From Paenibacillus brevis (lineage in GTDB: Bacteria > Bacillota > Bacilli > Paenibacillales > Paenibacillaceae): DNA of 64,000 bases. The stretch is from contig NZ_JAHLQJ010000007.1 in the NCBI RefSeq assembly GCF_018919145.1, positions 186,001 through 250,000 on the forward strand. The letters run 5' to 3'. Shown here piece by piece: positions 24,907 through 32,796 of the stretch. The notes under the pieces were generated by a model. It was not told where the DNA came from and did not search any database. It was given only the letters and a program-made list of their open reading frames with translations. Both the position numbers and the translations under genes were made by a program. Within the stretch, counting starts at the first letter, position 1. Each line of letters begins with the position of its first letter.

Positions 24907-25050
24907 TGATAACGTTCTTGTATTCACGAAACGCCCCAGCCCTAGATAGCTTATCTTAGGCTGGGGCGTTTGTTGTCTGAGCTACCTCCATGATTATCCA
25001 TCTAGAAAACCGAGGGGCGATTACCCCGTTGCGTGAATACAGTGTTATCC
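24907..25050 (-). repeat. attC-like site of the recombinase-fold cassette
   Basis: TGATAAC (24907-24913) and GTTATCC (25044-25050). Arms GTTCTTGTATTCACG and GCGTGAATACAGT pair with extra bases on the left. The internal ACGCCCCAGCC hairpin is shared with 20866-21000. The site overlaps the last codons of the gene at 25045. Confidence 0.8.
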
Positions 25051-25974
25051 GAAGTCATTTGCCATCTTTGATTTTTCAAGAACCAAATATTCTTTTATGG
25101 CAGTTGTTAATTGAGTATTCTTAGTTAATCCAAATATCTTATAAAAATTAATTAATGCCTTCCCATCAGATTCAATAAGGTCTAATAATATTCTAGAGCG
25201 AATTATCTTTTGTAAGTTCACTTTTGAAGATAGTTTTAGATAATTCTTTTGTCTGCCATTTAATATTCCTAATAAGTTATTTATTGAGTTCTTGTTATCT
25301 TTCAAATTTTCAAATACATATTCATGTTCTTCCCTTTTCGATAATCCAAATAAAGATACCAATAGTTCATATATTTCTTGACTCATATTAAACTTATCTT
25401 GGTTAAGACCAGCTTTATTATAGCGAAGATTTCTTATAGTTCTATTTTCTAGATCTATATCCCCCCACGTTAGATTAAATAAATGAGTTTGTTCAAACAT
25501 ATAATTATACGAGATAAGAAGAACTAATTTCAATAATTCTGTTTCATTTTTCTCTGTGTCATATTCTTTAGATTCTAATCCAGAACTGAACAGAAATATA
25601 AAATCCTTATCCGATAAAAAATCCATATCTTTTGATTTCTTAGCTTTATATTTTTTTAATTCGTTTTTAATTTCAAGATAAAAACTATCGCTAATTCTCC
25701 TATTATAGTGATAAAAAGATAATAGATTTGAAAGAGCAAATTTAGCAGTTGCACTTTTTCTCGAAGTTAAAAATGCTTTTACATCTGATTTATTAAAAAT
25801 ATCGGTATAATCCTCGACTAGAGTTCTTAAATCAAGGTGTTCTTCTATGTAAACTTCAAGATCATCAATGTATCTCTTCTTTGTATCGGTGGTATTAGCA
25901 CGATCCTTAAAATCAAGATATTTAGAAAAATCAGTTCTAATTGAATTGAAAATATAGCCTTTAAATTTCTCCAT
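25045..25974 (-). CDS. Tyrosine-recombinase-fold protein lacking the catalytic Arg
   Basis: A 309-residue protein. Residues about 15-100 look like a core-binding domain (KRYIDDLEVYIEEHLD then KFALSNLLSFYHYN). Residues about 150-200 align with the start of a phage-integrase catalytic domain: LVLLISYNYMFEQTHLFNLT followed by WGDIDLENRTI. In active enzymes this segment reads GxRxxE with the catalytic Arg, which is absent here, and the C-terminal HxxR...Y motifs are not visible. It is probably inactive as a recombinase. The ATG with an AGGAG site was chosen; 25 upstream codons lie in or near the attC. It sits inside a cassette. Confidence 0.55.
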   Translation of the reverse strand: MEKFKGYIFNSIRTDFSKYLDFKDRANTTDTKKRYIDDLEVYIEEHLDLRTLVEDYTDIFNKSDVKAFLTSRKSATAKFALSNLLSFYHYNRRISDSFYLEIKNELKKYKAKKSKDMDFLSDKDFIFLFSSGLESKEYDTEKNETELLKLVLLISYNYMFEQTHLFNLTWGDIDLENRTIRNLRYNKAGLNQDKFNMSQEIYELLVSLFGLSKREEHEYVFENLKDNKNSINNLLGILNGRQKNYLKLSSKVNLQKIIRSRILLDLIESDGKALINFYKIFGLTKNTQLTTAIKEYLVLEKSKMANDFG

Positions 25975-26015
25975 CTTCTTAGCTCCTAGTGGTTTTATGA
26001 TTTGCAATTGATTTC

Positions 26016-26200
26016 TGATAACGTTCTTGTATTCACGACGTCCCACCACCTTAAGCCCGAAGGGCGGCCGCGATGCGGTTAGGTGGTGGGATGTGTCCGG
26101 TTGATTCTCCTTCCCCGAAACTGAAATGCATCACCGAATCCACATCTAACTTCGTGCCGGGCCGAGGGCGAATGCCCGATGCGTGAATATAATGTTAGGC
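26016..26200 (-). repeat. attC-like site of the 350-aa HEPN-like cassette
   Basis: TGATAAC (26016-26022) and GTTAGGC (26194-26200). Arms GTTCTTGTATTCACG and GCGTGAATATAAT pair. The inside carries a CCCACCACC/GGTGGTGGG hairpin and the CTTAAGCCC...GGGCGGCCGCGATGCGGTTAGG block shared with 21780-21940. Confidence 0.8.
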
Positions 26201-26210
26201 GAAGTACAGG

Positions 26211-27263
26211 TCATCTTTGAAAATACTTTACAATGTCCGGATATTTCTTTGAATTAATCTTTAACTGAGAAATTGTAAATCTTCTTAATTTGTTAGCTTT
26301 TTGTATTGCTATAGAAACCTGCTGACCATCTGGCTCTAAGCCTCCATGAGCTACACGGTTTCTTAGTTTATATGTTTCTCTATACCACTCACTAACCTCA
26401 CCTGTGGATTCAGGATTCCAATTCCCTCCTATACGTACACCAAACTCTCTCTTAAGCATTGTCATAAAAGATGTATTCTCGATAATCTCATCAGCCTCTT
26501 GATCAGTCTTGCCTTCAGTAACCAAGAACGATCTAAATAATGACCTCAATAAACTCTCAACACTTGATTGTGCTAGCATGATTGCTTCTTTATATGCGCC
26601 ATTTGACTCTTGTCTGAATGCCGATAACATTAACTCCTCAGAAACTAGGAATGGATTTAATTGTTTTGCAACAACATTCTCAGTGAACCAAACAATTCTT
26701 TGAACTTTATCAAAAGGTATTAATTCTGCATCATCAGGAACCTTAAAATTGATCATAAATAAACCACTATCCAGCTCTTCTCCATTTGAGAGTGACATAA
26801 CCTTATAAATTAAAGCAAATTCAAGCATGCTTAGATTCAGTCTAAATAATTTGTAATCTTTAGTTTCCATAAGGAACGAAACTAATAACTCATTTAGCTT
26901 AAAAAATAGTTTGTCAAATGTCTCATTTAAGAATGATTCATCAACATTAATTTCTTGGCTAGTACTAAACATCATTTCTACTACCGAATAAGTTTTAAGA
27001 TAGGTTAGGGTTTTATCAACTTTATTGCTTGAAAATAAAAGATCCTTTACCTTGATAGAGCTAAATAAAAAAGTGCAAGCATTGTTATCATCGATTTTTA
27101 TCGTAATTATTGCTCTTTCCTCAACTGGTATGTATAAAGGTAAACGGATAAGGAAATGAATCATGGTTTTTGCAGAAAAACCGATTTCCTTATAGTAGTT
27201 TTCAATATTTCTTTGATAATATCCATAATCAACAACAAAATGTTCATTTACTTCTTTGGTCAT
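26211..27263 (-). CDS. Hypothetical protein with C-terminal HEPN-like domain (cassette gene)
   Basis: A 350-residue protein. The last 130 residues form a HEPN/Apea-type helical bundle: YKEAIMLAQSSVESLLRSLF followed by the Rx4H motif in YKLRNRVAHGG near residue 306. The N-terminal 200 residues are a mixed alpha/beta domain that I do not recognise. HEPN domains with Rx4H often act as RNases in toxin-antitoxin and phage-resistance systems; activity here is inferred from the motif. The gene starts at ATG with a distant AGGA site and forms one attC-delimited unit. Confidence 0.6.
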   Translation of the reverse strand: MTKEVNEHFVVDYGYYQRNIENYYKEIGFSAKTMIHFLIRLPLYIPVEERAIITIKIDDNNACTFLFSSIKVKDLLFSSNKVDKTLTYLKTYSVVEMMFSTSQEINVDESFLNETFDKLFFKLNELLVSFLMETKDYKLFRLNLSMLEFALIYKVMSLSNGEELDSGLFMINFKVPDDAELIPFDKVQRIVWFTENVVAKQLNPFLVSEELMLSAFRQESNGAYKEAIMLAQSSVESLLRSLFRSFLVTEGKTDQEADEIIENTSFMTMLKREFGVRIGGNWNPESTGEVSEWYRETYKLRNRVAHGGLEPDGQQVSIAIQKANKLRRFTISQLKINSKKYPDIVKYFQR

Positions 27264-27291
27264 AATTGCATTCGTCCTTTACGTGTATTTC

Positions 27292-27415
27292 GCCTAACGT
27301 TCTCGTGTTCACGACGTCCGACGAATATCGGATGTGTCCGGCTGCAACAACTTCCCTGCTATAATCTCCTGGCGGACTGAGGGCGTATGCCCGATGTGTG
27401 AATACAGTATTAGGC
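27292..27415 (-). repeat. attC-like site of the Swt1-HEPN cassette
   Basis: GCCTAAC (27292-27298) and ATTAGGC (27409-27415; first core base changed from G). Arms GTTCTCGTGTTCACG and GTGTGAATACAGT pair. It is one of the shorter sites (124 bases). Confidence 0.7.
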
Positions 27416-27469
27416 GATGTTGCTGACATCACTGATAATCCATCAAAAGTTCTTTGGATGTTAAATAGC

Positions 27470-28345
27470 CTATAAAGGTGGTAAAACCCTCAAATAAATG
27501 TTTAAACAATCATCATAATGGTTATATTTATGCCATTTTTTATTTGAAACTATTTCGCATTCGATTGGAAGATTAATACTAACATGCTCATCAAGTATCC
27601 TTAGATTAAAAATATTTTTGTTTTTAAATCTCTTCATTTCAATGTGATTAATTCTCCATATAATAGAGTATTCATTAACATCAAATGATGGATCTACCTC
27701 AACTTCTACTCGAAAAGAATCACCCGGTCTTAAATAGTTTCTAGTGTCTTTGGTAAGATCCCATTGCATACCGCTTCTAGGATCATTATGATTGTCTCTA
27801 TACAATTCATTCCCATTAGAATCAACTACTTTTGTGATTAATGGCACATTATATTGCATGGCAATATTCTCCCTTACATAGTAGTTCTTCAAGGAATCAA
27901 TAAAGTCATTGGTATAGCAAATTACTTGTTCAGCGCTTCTGATCGATATTGAATTGGCGTGAGAAAGATTATTACGAATTGGAATTAATCTACCCAAGAA
28001 TGTTCGAACTACTACATTTCCATCAGGATATGCTTCATTTAAAGGCTCATAAAATAAATCTTTATAGAACTTGGGATTACTCAAAATTGCTACTATATCA
28101 TCGATTAAGAGTGCATCTACGAATCTTGAATATCTTCCAGGCTTACTTTCAAATCTTCTAATTACGCCTTCACGAATTGATTTGTTAAATAAATAATTGT
28201 CATCTGAGAAACGATGTGTAATGTATTCGCTACCGTATGTAGTACTGAACTTATCATGAATAAGTCTTTTAGACCAAAATTCAAACATTTCTAACTGTTG
28301 TCTGCAAATGGATCGTATCTCATCACTGGAGATTGCATTAAGCAT
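27470..28345 (-). CDS. Swt1-like HEPN protein (cassette gene)
   Basis: A 291-residue protein. Residues about 75-150 match a Swt1-type HEPN domain, including a DPV-like FYEPLNEAYP segment and the Rx4H motif in IPIRNNLSHAN. The C-terminal half (about 185-290) is beta-rich, with GDSFRVEVEVDPSF and later strands, like a small Ig- or C2-type domain. The ATG nine bases after AGGA was chosen over a TTG three codons upstream. A role in RNA cleavage is plausible. It occupies one attC-delimited unit. Confidence 0.65.
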   Translation of the reverse strand: MLNAISSDEIRSICRQQLEMFEFWSKRLIHDKFSTTYGSEYITHRFSDDNYLFNKSIREGVIRRFESKPGRYSRFVDALLIDDIVAILSNPKFYKDLFYEPLNEAYPDGNVVVRTFLGRLIPIRNNLSHANSISIRSAEQVICYTNDFIDSLKNYYVRENIAMQYNVPLITKVVDSNGNELYRDNHNDPRSGMQWDLTKDTRNYLRPGDSFRVEVEVDPSFDVNEYSIIWRINHIEMKRFKNKNIFNLRILDEHVSINLPIECEIVSNKKWHKYNHYDDCLNIYLRVLPPL

Positions 28346-28385
28346 TTGTGTCAATCCTTTTTTATTTAGTTATTACAGCAATTTC

Positions 28386-28501
28386 GCCTAACGTTCCTGT
28401 ATTCATGAACCCTAACGGGGTTGTCTGCTGAAATTCCTCACCGAAATCCATCTGCAGACCAAGGCTCCAAGAGGAGACACAGCGTGAATATTATGTTAGA
28501 T
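28386..28501 (-). repeat. attC-like site of the 418-aa HEPN cassette
   Basis: GCCTAAC (28386-28392) and GTTAGAT (28495-28501). Arms GTTCCTGTATTCATG and GCGTGAATATTAT pair with one-sided extra bases. The core plus GAAGT matches the left flank of the site at 29806 in reverse complement. Confidence 0.75.
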
Positions 28502-28521
28502 GAAGTAAATTCTTCTTGCGA

Positions 28522-29778
28522 CTACTTAATTAATTTCTTTATTTCATAAAAAAACTTTTCAGCTTTTGATATGCATTCAATACATATAATTTTATCTAAA
28601 TATTTGTCACTGTAATCAGCTAATAACCTTTTTTCCTTTACGTCTCTAAAATCAATATAAAATTGATTCTTCAGTAGCTTTCTTTTCCTTATGATTTCAT
28701 GTTTAAGTGTTTGTTCTAATTTTTGATGAGTTTCATCTGGCTTCATACTATTTATTTTCCAATCGCTTAATAATCCATACTGTGCTAAAAGACTTCTAAG
28801 AGCTCTCATCATAGAATAATAACATCTATTAATTGAAGAATCATATTGTCCATTTTCACAGTTTACTTTAGCTGTATTTAAAAATGCCTCAGCCTTATGT
28901 AGATTAACAATTTTAGTAATCACAGGCTGTAAGATATCTTTACTCAAGTCTTGTGAATCGTTATCATTATAAGTTATCACTTCTTCAGCTTGCTTAATCA
29001 GATTGTTCTCTATTTCTTCCTTATCATTTAAAACAATATCCTCGGAAGTAAAAATACTATTGATAACTTGAATAATAAAATGAGAATCCGAAATATTATA
29101 ATTTCTGAAGTTATCGAATATTGGTAAATACGAAATAGATCTATTATCTTTTCTTGTATTCCATATGTTCGACACTAATTTCGAACGTTTTCTATATTCA
29201 CAATGAAAATAATCTATAAATGATTCATATATATCAGCTACTCCCCCATAAATATATCCAATTAATGTGAATAGGTATGCTGTACGTAATGCTGTATTTA
29301 GAGATTGTAGATCATCTTCATACGTACTTTTCCACTCACTAAGATCCACATTATATTCTGGAAATAATTCATCTAAAATTATGGAATACTCTGATTTTAA
29401 GATATTCAATAGAATATTTTCATATACGGTTGCCTTTATTTTCGGAATCTTATCTTCGATTAGAGCCAGTTTATTCCCTTCTTCGGTTTGAATTATATCT
29501 CCTCCAAATGTTTGTAGTAAACCTTCTAATCCTTCTGAAACTACACTATCATTGTTCATATTTTCAGGATTTGGAGTATAAAAAGAACCTGTGATTAAGC
29601 TAACATACTCTTGATCAGTTATACTTTCCCTTTCTTGCCACTTTATCAAGACATTCTTATCATTATCACTCATATGGACATTAATATATCGAATATAAAT
29701 ATCTTTGGGCAGTTGAAACTCTATTTGTTCAAGCGCAATTCCCATTATTATCGGAAAGCTAAAGCCATTATTGCTCAT
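28522..29778 (-). CDS. Hypothetical protein with C-terminal HEPN domain (cassette gene)
   Basis: A 418-residue protein. The C-terminal 135 residues show a classic HEPN pattern: HKAEAFLNTAKVNCENGQYD, then INRCYYSMMRALRSLLAQYG, then RDVKEKRLLADYSD. The N-terminal 280 residues are unfamiliar and helical. Of the 487 open codons, the first 69 run through the preceding attC and were excluded; the ATG chosen (MSNNGFSFP) has AGGGAC upstream. Proteins with this C-terminal domain are often paired with nucleotidyltransferases, but none is adjacent. Confidence 0.6.
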   Translation of the reverse strand: MSNNGFSFPIIMGIALEQIEFQLPKDIYIRYINVHMSDNDKNVLIKWQERESITDQEYVSLITGSFYTPNPENMNNDSVVSEGLEGLLQTFGGDIIQTEEGNKLALIEDKIPKIKATVYENILLNILKSEYSIILDELFPEYNVDLSEWKSTYEDDLQSLNTALRTAYLFTLIGYIYGGVADIYESFIDYFHCEYRKRSKLVSNIWNTRKDNRSISYLPIFDNFRNYNISDSHFIIQVINSIFTSEDIVLNDKEEIENNLIKQAEEVITYNDNDSQDLSKDILQPVITKIVNLHKAEAFLNTAKVNCENGQYDSSINRCYYSMMRALRSLLAQYGLLSDWKINSMKPDETHQKLEQTLKHEIIRKRKLLKNQFYIDFRDVKEKRLLADYSDKYLDKIICIECISKAEKFFYEIKKLIK

Positions 29779-29805
29779 TTTATCCGTCCCTTTCAAATTT
29801 ATTTC

Positions 29806-29962
29806 ATCTAACGTTTGGCATTCCTGACGTTCAAGCAGCTTAAGCGACCGAAGGGAACGGGTAGTCAGACTTAGCTGGTTGAATGTATCGCCTGAATCAA
29901 CTTCTCTGAAATCCCCCTTGGCGATCAAGGGCGTATGCCCGCAGTAGGGATGTGGTATTATA
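29806..29962 (-). repeat. attC-like site of the first cassette
   Basis: ATCTAAC (29806-29812) and ATTATAC (29956-29962). Arms GTTTGGCATTCCTG and CAGTAGGGATGTG pair imperfectly. The internal GTTCAAGC and GGGAACGGG blocks match 23821-23980. The right core plus GACGGAAC matches the attI-side core at 30528 (13 of 14 bases). Confidence 0.75.
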
Positions 29963-29992
29963 CGACGGAACTTTGAAATACTCACATTGTTT

Positions 29993-30507
29993 GTTAATTA
30001 TTAAATCTAAAGATTAACTTGTTTCCATCATTTTTTGTTTCAGCAATCTCCTCCTGGTAATTTCCATCAGTATAATCATTAATTATCCTTCTCCAAAATG
30101 TTTGTGCATCGGGTTTGTCTGCAATTCCCAAGCACCATGATGATTATTAATCACTTTTACTGCTGCTGTTTCTACTTTGCCCCTGCCACGGTATGACCGC
30201 AATATGAAAAACTCATTTATGTAAAAATCACTACCATGAGGTGTATATGGTGGTGAAGCCACCAATGCGAATCCTACTGGAATCTCATCTACTCTAATAA
30301 GGTATGGAAATAGGATTGATTGTTTAGACCACCATATATCAAAAACCTTGTTTTGCTCATTCAATGTCAACGTCTCATCATCTTCAAACACCCATATTTA
30401 TTGGGTTTCCATCCCCATATCTCGGATAGATCATGCAAGTATAATGGGTATAAATTGTTTATTATAAATTTTGTGCTTTCATCAGTTAGATTTATTGTTA
30501 CTTGCAT
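29993..30507 (-). pseudogene. GNAT acetyltransferase broken by two frameshifts (first cassette)
   Basis: Read in three frames in succession, this is a complete GNAT-type N-acetyltransferase. It starts at an ATG at 30507 (MQVTINLTDESTKF), shifts near 30390 into the frame of DDETLTLNEQNKVFDIWW, and shifts again near 30108 into the frame ending NDGNKLIFRFNN, with a stop at 29993-29995. The acetyl-CoA loop is visible as ILRSYRGRGKVE. Each shift is explained by one missing base in a short G/C run. Either the gene is dead or the assembly has small errors here. It lies directly after the recombinase, in the position of the most recently inserted cassette. Confidence 0.75.
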
Positions 30508-30527
30508 TTATTCCTCTCCGTTCTGTC

Positions 30528-30697
30528 GTATAACTCCCTTATCTCTGCACCCCGTAAATCCCCCCATGAAGCAGGAATTTGCGCATTTCACGACACACCT
30601 TGATTATACCTCAATTGCATGATTATGGAATATGAGTTCGCTACATCATATCCACCTCTATCTATCTCTTTATTCCGCTCTACCTATCCTCTCTTCG
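30528..30697 (-). other. Putative attI-like attachment region
   Basis: Lies between the recombinase stop codon and the first cassette. On the minus strand the core GTTATAC (30528-30534) followed by GACAGAAC marks the start of cassette 1. The rest is a pyrimidine-rich stretch without clear direct repeats, so recombinase-binding sites typical of attI cannot be defined by eye. No cassette promoter can be stated with confidence. Confidence 0.5.
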
Positions 30698-31624
30698 TTA
30701 TTCTATCCCTCTCTCCTCCTCCCCCATAATACGATCCAGCGGGCCCTGAATACGTCTGATGTTTTTAGTGCTGACATGGGTGTAGCGTTCGGTAGTGGCT
30801 GGGTTGGAGTGACCGAGCAGTTCCTGAATGAAGCGCAGATCGGTGCCGTTCTCCAGTAGGTGTGTAGCAAAGGAGTGTCTCAGCACATGGATACCGGCTT
30901 TTTTGTTGACCCTGGAACGATGAAGGGCGTCCGTGAACACCTTCTGCAGGGAACGCTCGTGCATGTGAGTGCCCGGATATTGTCCCGGGAACAGCCATTT
31001 CTCGGGTCGTTCCTTTCGGATATAGGTCTGTACCAGACTCCAAGCAGCTTGTGATAAGAGTGTATGTCGATCTTTTTTTCCTTTTCCCTGACGAACAGTG
31101 ATGATTCCGCGTGAACAATCCAGATCCTCTGGGCGCAGTCTCACGACCTCACTAACCCGCAGGCCGGATGCATAGGTCAAATAAAGCATTGTCCGATGTT
31201 TAAGGTTGTCCGGCGAACGCAGAATCTTCAAGACCTCTTGCTCCGAGAGCACGTAAGGAAGCTCCTTTTCCTTCTTTGGTCGGATGTACTTGGCCTGTTC
31301 AGTGGGCATCTTCAACATATCAGCAGCCAGATACCGCAATGCGCTGATCGCCTGGTTCACATAAGCATGCGAATGCCCTTCTTCGAGTAATTGGATAGCA
31401 TATCTTTGCACTTGTTCACGATTTAATTTTTCTACAAATATCTTCTTCGTAACTAGTGGACCTCCAGCACATAATTCTTCAATATATCTCTTGCAAAAAT
31501 ACTCCACAAACCGCCGCGTATGTCCGCGATAGGCTTTGATGGTCTTTGTACTGTAGCCCTTGGCCTTCAATCGTGGTATCAATATTTGCTCCATGCTCTG
31601 CCAGAGTTGACTTGCAAATTTCAA
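30698..31624 (-). CDS. Tyrosine recombinase/integron-integrase-like protein
   Basis: A 308-residue tyrosine recombinase with all catalytic residues: Arg156 (ASGLRVSE), Lys in QGKGKKDR (about 181-186), His246 and Arg249 (HVLRHSFATHLL), His272 (LLGHSNPATTERYTH) and Tyr281. The core-binding domain covers about 10-100. The C-terminal GPLDRI resembles the SPLD tail of IntI enzymes, but the extra IntI-specific segment before the second Arg box is short or absent. It should therefore be called integron-integrase-like, related to the Xer/SPLD group. The frame starts at TTG with a weak site; conserved N-terminal sequence continues upstream in other frames. The cassette array follows downstream on the same strand, an orientation known in a few integrons. 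Confidence 0.8.
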   Translation of the reverse strand: MKFASQLWQSMEQILIPRLKAKGYSTKTIKAYRGHTRRFVEYFCKRYIEELCAGGPLVTKKIFVEKLNREQVQRYAIQLLEEGHSHAYVNQAISALRYLAADMLKMPTEQAKYIRPKKEKELPYVLSEQEVLKILRSPDNLKHRTMLYLTYASGLRVSEVVRLRPEDLDCSRGIITVRQGKGKKDRHTLLSQAAWSLVQTYIRKERPEKWLFPGQYPGTHMHERSLQKVFTDALHRSRVNKKAGIHVLRHSFATHLLENGTDLRFIQELLGHSNPATTERYTHVSTKNIRRIQGPLDRIMGEEERGIE

Positions 31625-31829
31625 AATAGTCTCTCTTCAAGCTCATTATGCTCTCCCCTCTCTTCCGCCCCACCGATCTTATTTGTAATATCAATAATTC
31701 CCAATGCTTCGCCGACTCGTTCCATTTCCCGCCAAAAATTATGCGAATCGGCGTCAATCCTTCATGGCTAAACCAATCCACTTTCACCCATATTCTTCCA
31801 CTATCCATAGCATCTAGCAATAGCTTCAT
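31625..31829 (-). pseudogene. Frame-disrupted N-terminal extension of the recombinase
   Basis: An ATG at 31829 with a GAGG site opens a frame reading RIWVKVDWFSHEGLTPIR and GGKWNESAKHW, like the N-terminal extension of SPLD-type recombinases. After KHW a second frame reads IIDITNKIGGAEERGEHNEL, ending LEERLF, and the recombinase itself starts in the third frame. Two small indels would restore one protein of about 375 residues. Either the extension has decayed and the TTG-started core is used, or there are sequence errors. Confidence 0.5.
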
Positions 31830-31868
31830 CTTCAATCCTCTCCCCTTTCACCAATCAGCCTTCTATTT

Positions 31869-31916
31869 AAAAAAACAAAAAAAGACAGCACCCCAATTCC
31901 CATTGGAGTTCTGTCT
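31869..31916 (-). terminator. Terminator of the pentapeptide-repeat gene
   Basis: On the minus strand a long stem (AGACAGAACTCCAAT against ATTGGGGTGCTGTCT, with two mismatches) is followed by TTTTTTTGTTTTTTT. It separates this gene from the recombinase, which starts about 40 bases further on. Confidence 0.8.
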
Positions 31917-32021
31917 TCCGATGCTTTCGGACTCAAAACTTCGCACCACGCGCAGCTACCAGCACGATGTGTCTCGCTATTGTTCAACAAACCATATTCA
32001 TCATCCACTTAATTCTACTTG

Positions 32022-32675
32022 CTACTCCTTCACCTTCAACCCCAACAGCTTGGCGAACCCGATCGCTTGGGCAGGGGACACCGTGCATCCGGCCAAGGCC
32101 TGGATCGGCATGTCGATCCGGTCATATGTACAGGTGCTTATGTCAATTCCCTTCAAGATCGTCTGATTGAAATCGGCATCATTCAAGTCGCAATGCTCAA
32201 GCTCCACATCCTTCAGCTTACAGCCATAGAAGCTGGCATTTTCCAATACACATCCGGTAAATCTCACCTGCTTCAGCGACGATTCCGCCAGATCCGTCAG
32301 ATTCATCACACAGTTCTCGAAGGTCACATGCCCCAGATTGACCTTGGTCAGATCGATGCCTGTCAGCTTGCAGTCCTTGAAATGCGCCCGGTGAATAACA
32401 CCTCTGCTGAATTTGGCATTCGATAAGTCACAATGCTCCAGCACTACATCCGTCAAATCCAGACGTTCAAATACAGTCCCGGCAAATGAGCACCCTGCAA
32501 GCATTGTTTTTGCCAAAATACAGCGTTCCAGGCTCTCGCGCTCATATTTTGCTCCGCTAATTTTAGCTTCTATCAGCTCATAATCCGGATCGTCCAGCAA
32601 ATCCTCCCAATCACGGACAGCCAGATCCTCCTCTGCAGGCAATTGCGGCGCGAGCAGCTTTACTTTTCCAGCCAT
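32022..32675 (-). CDS. Pentapeptide-repeat protein
   Basis: A 217-residue protein made largely of A(D/N)LxX-type pentapeptide repeats from about residue 45 to 190 (for example LTDVVLEHCDLSNAKF and LTGIDLTKVNLGHVTF). These form a right-handed quadrilateral beta-helix. Members of the family that protect DNA gyrase (Qnr/MfpA type) are similar in length, but repeats alone do not prove that role. The start is an ATG with GGAGG nine bases upstream. Base composition is like the chromosomal flank. It is a single-gene unit with a strong terminator and lies next to, but outside, the cassette array. Confidence 0.85.
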   Translation of the reverse strand: MAGKVKLLAPQLPAEEDLAVRDWEDLLDDPDYELIEAKISGAKYERESLERCILAKTMLAGCSFAGTVFERLDLTDVVLEHCDLSNAKFSRGVIHRAHFKDCKLTGIDLTKVNLGHVTFENCVMNLTDLAESSLKQVRFTGCVLENASFYGCKLKDVELEHCDLNDADFNQTILKGIDISTCTYDRIDMPIQALAGCTVSPAQAIGFAKLLGLKVKE

Positions 32676-32796
32676 TGATTATCCTCCCCATCTATCTATA
32701 ATCCACAAGGTACGGGATCTGCCTTTCCCTTCCGATCCTAGGTTTAAGCAGCGCAGCATCGGAGGCCTGCCCCAACCAGCTTCTCTACAACTTCCT

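Noticed and set aside
28522..29985. Longer start for the 418-residue HEPN gene
   Set aside because: The extra 69 codons run through the attC-like site of the previous cassette and have no ribosome site.
20040..30534. CRISPR array or simple REP-type repeats as explanation for the repeated elements
   Set aside because: Spacing of 0.1-1.3 kb with genes between, paired inverse cores at both ends of each element and unit-specific core sequences do not fit CRISPR or REP elements.
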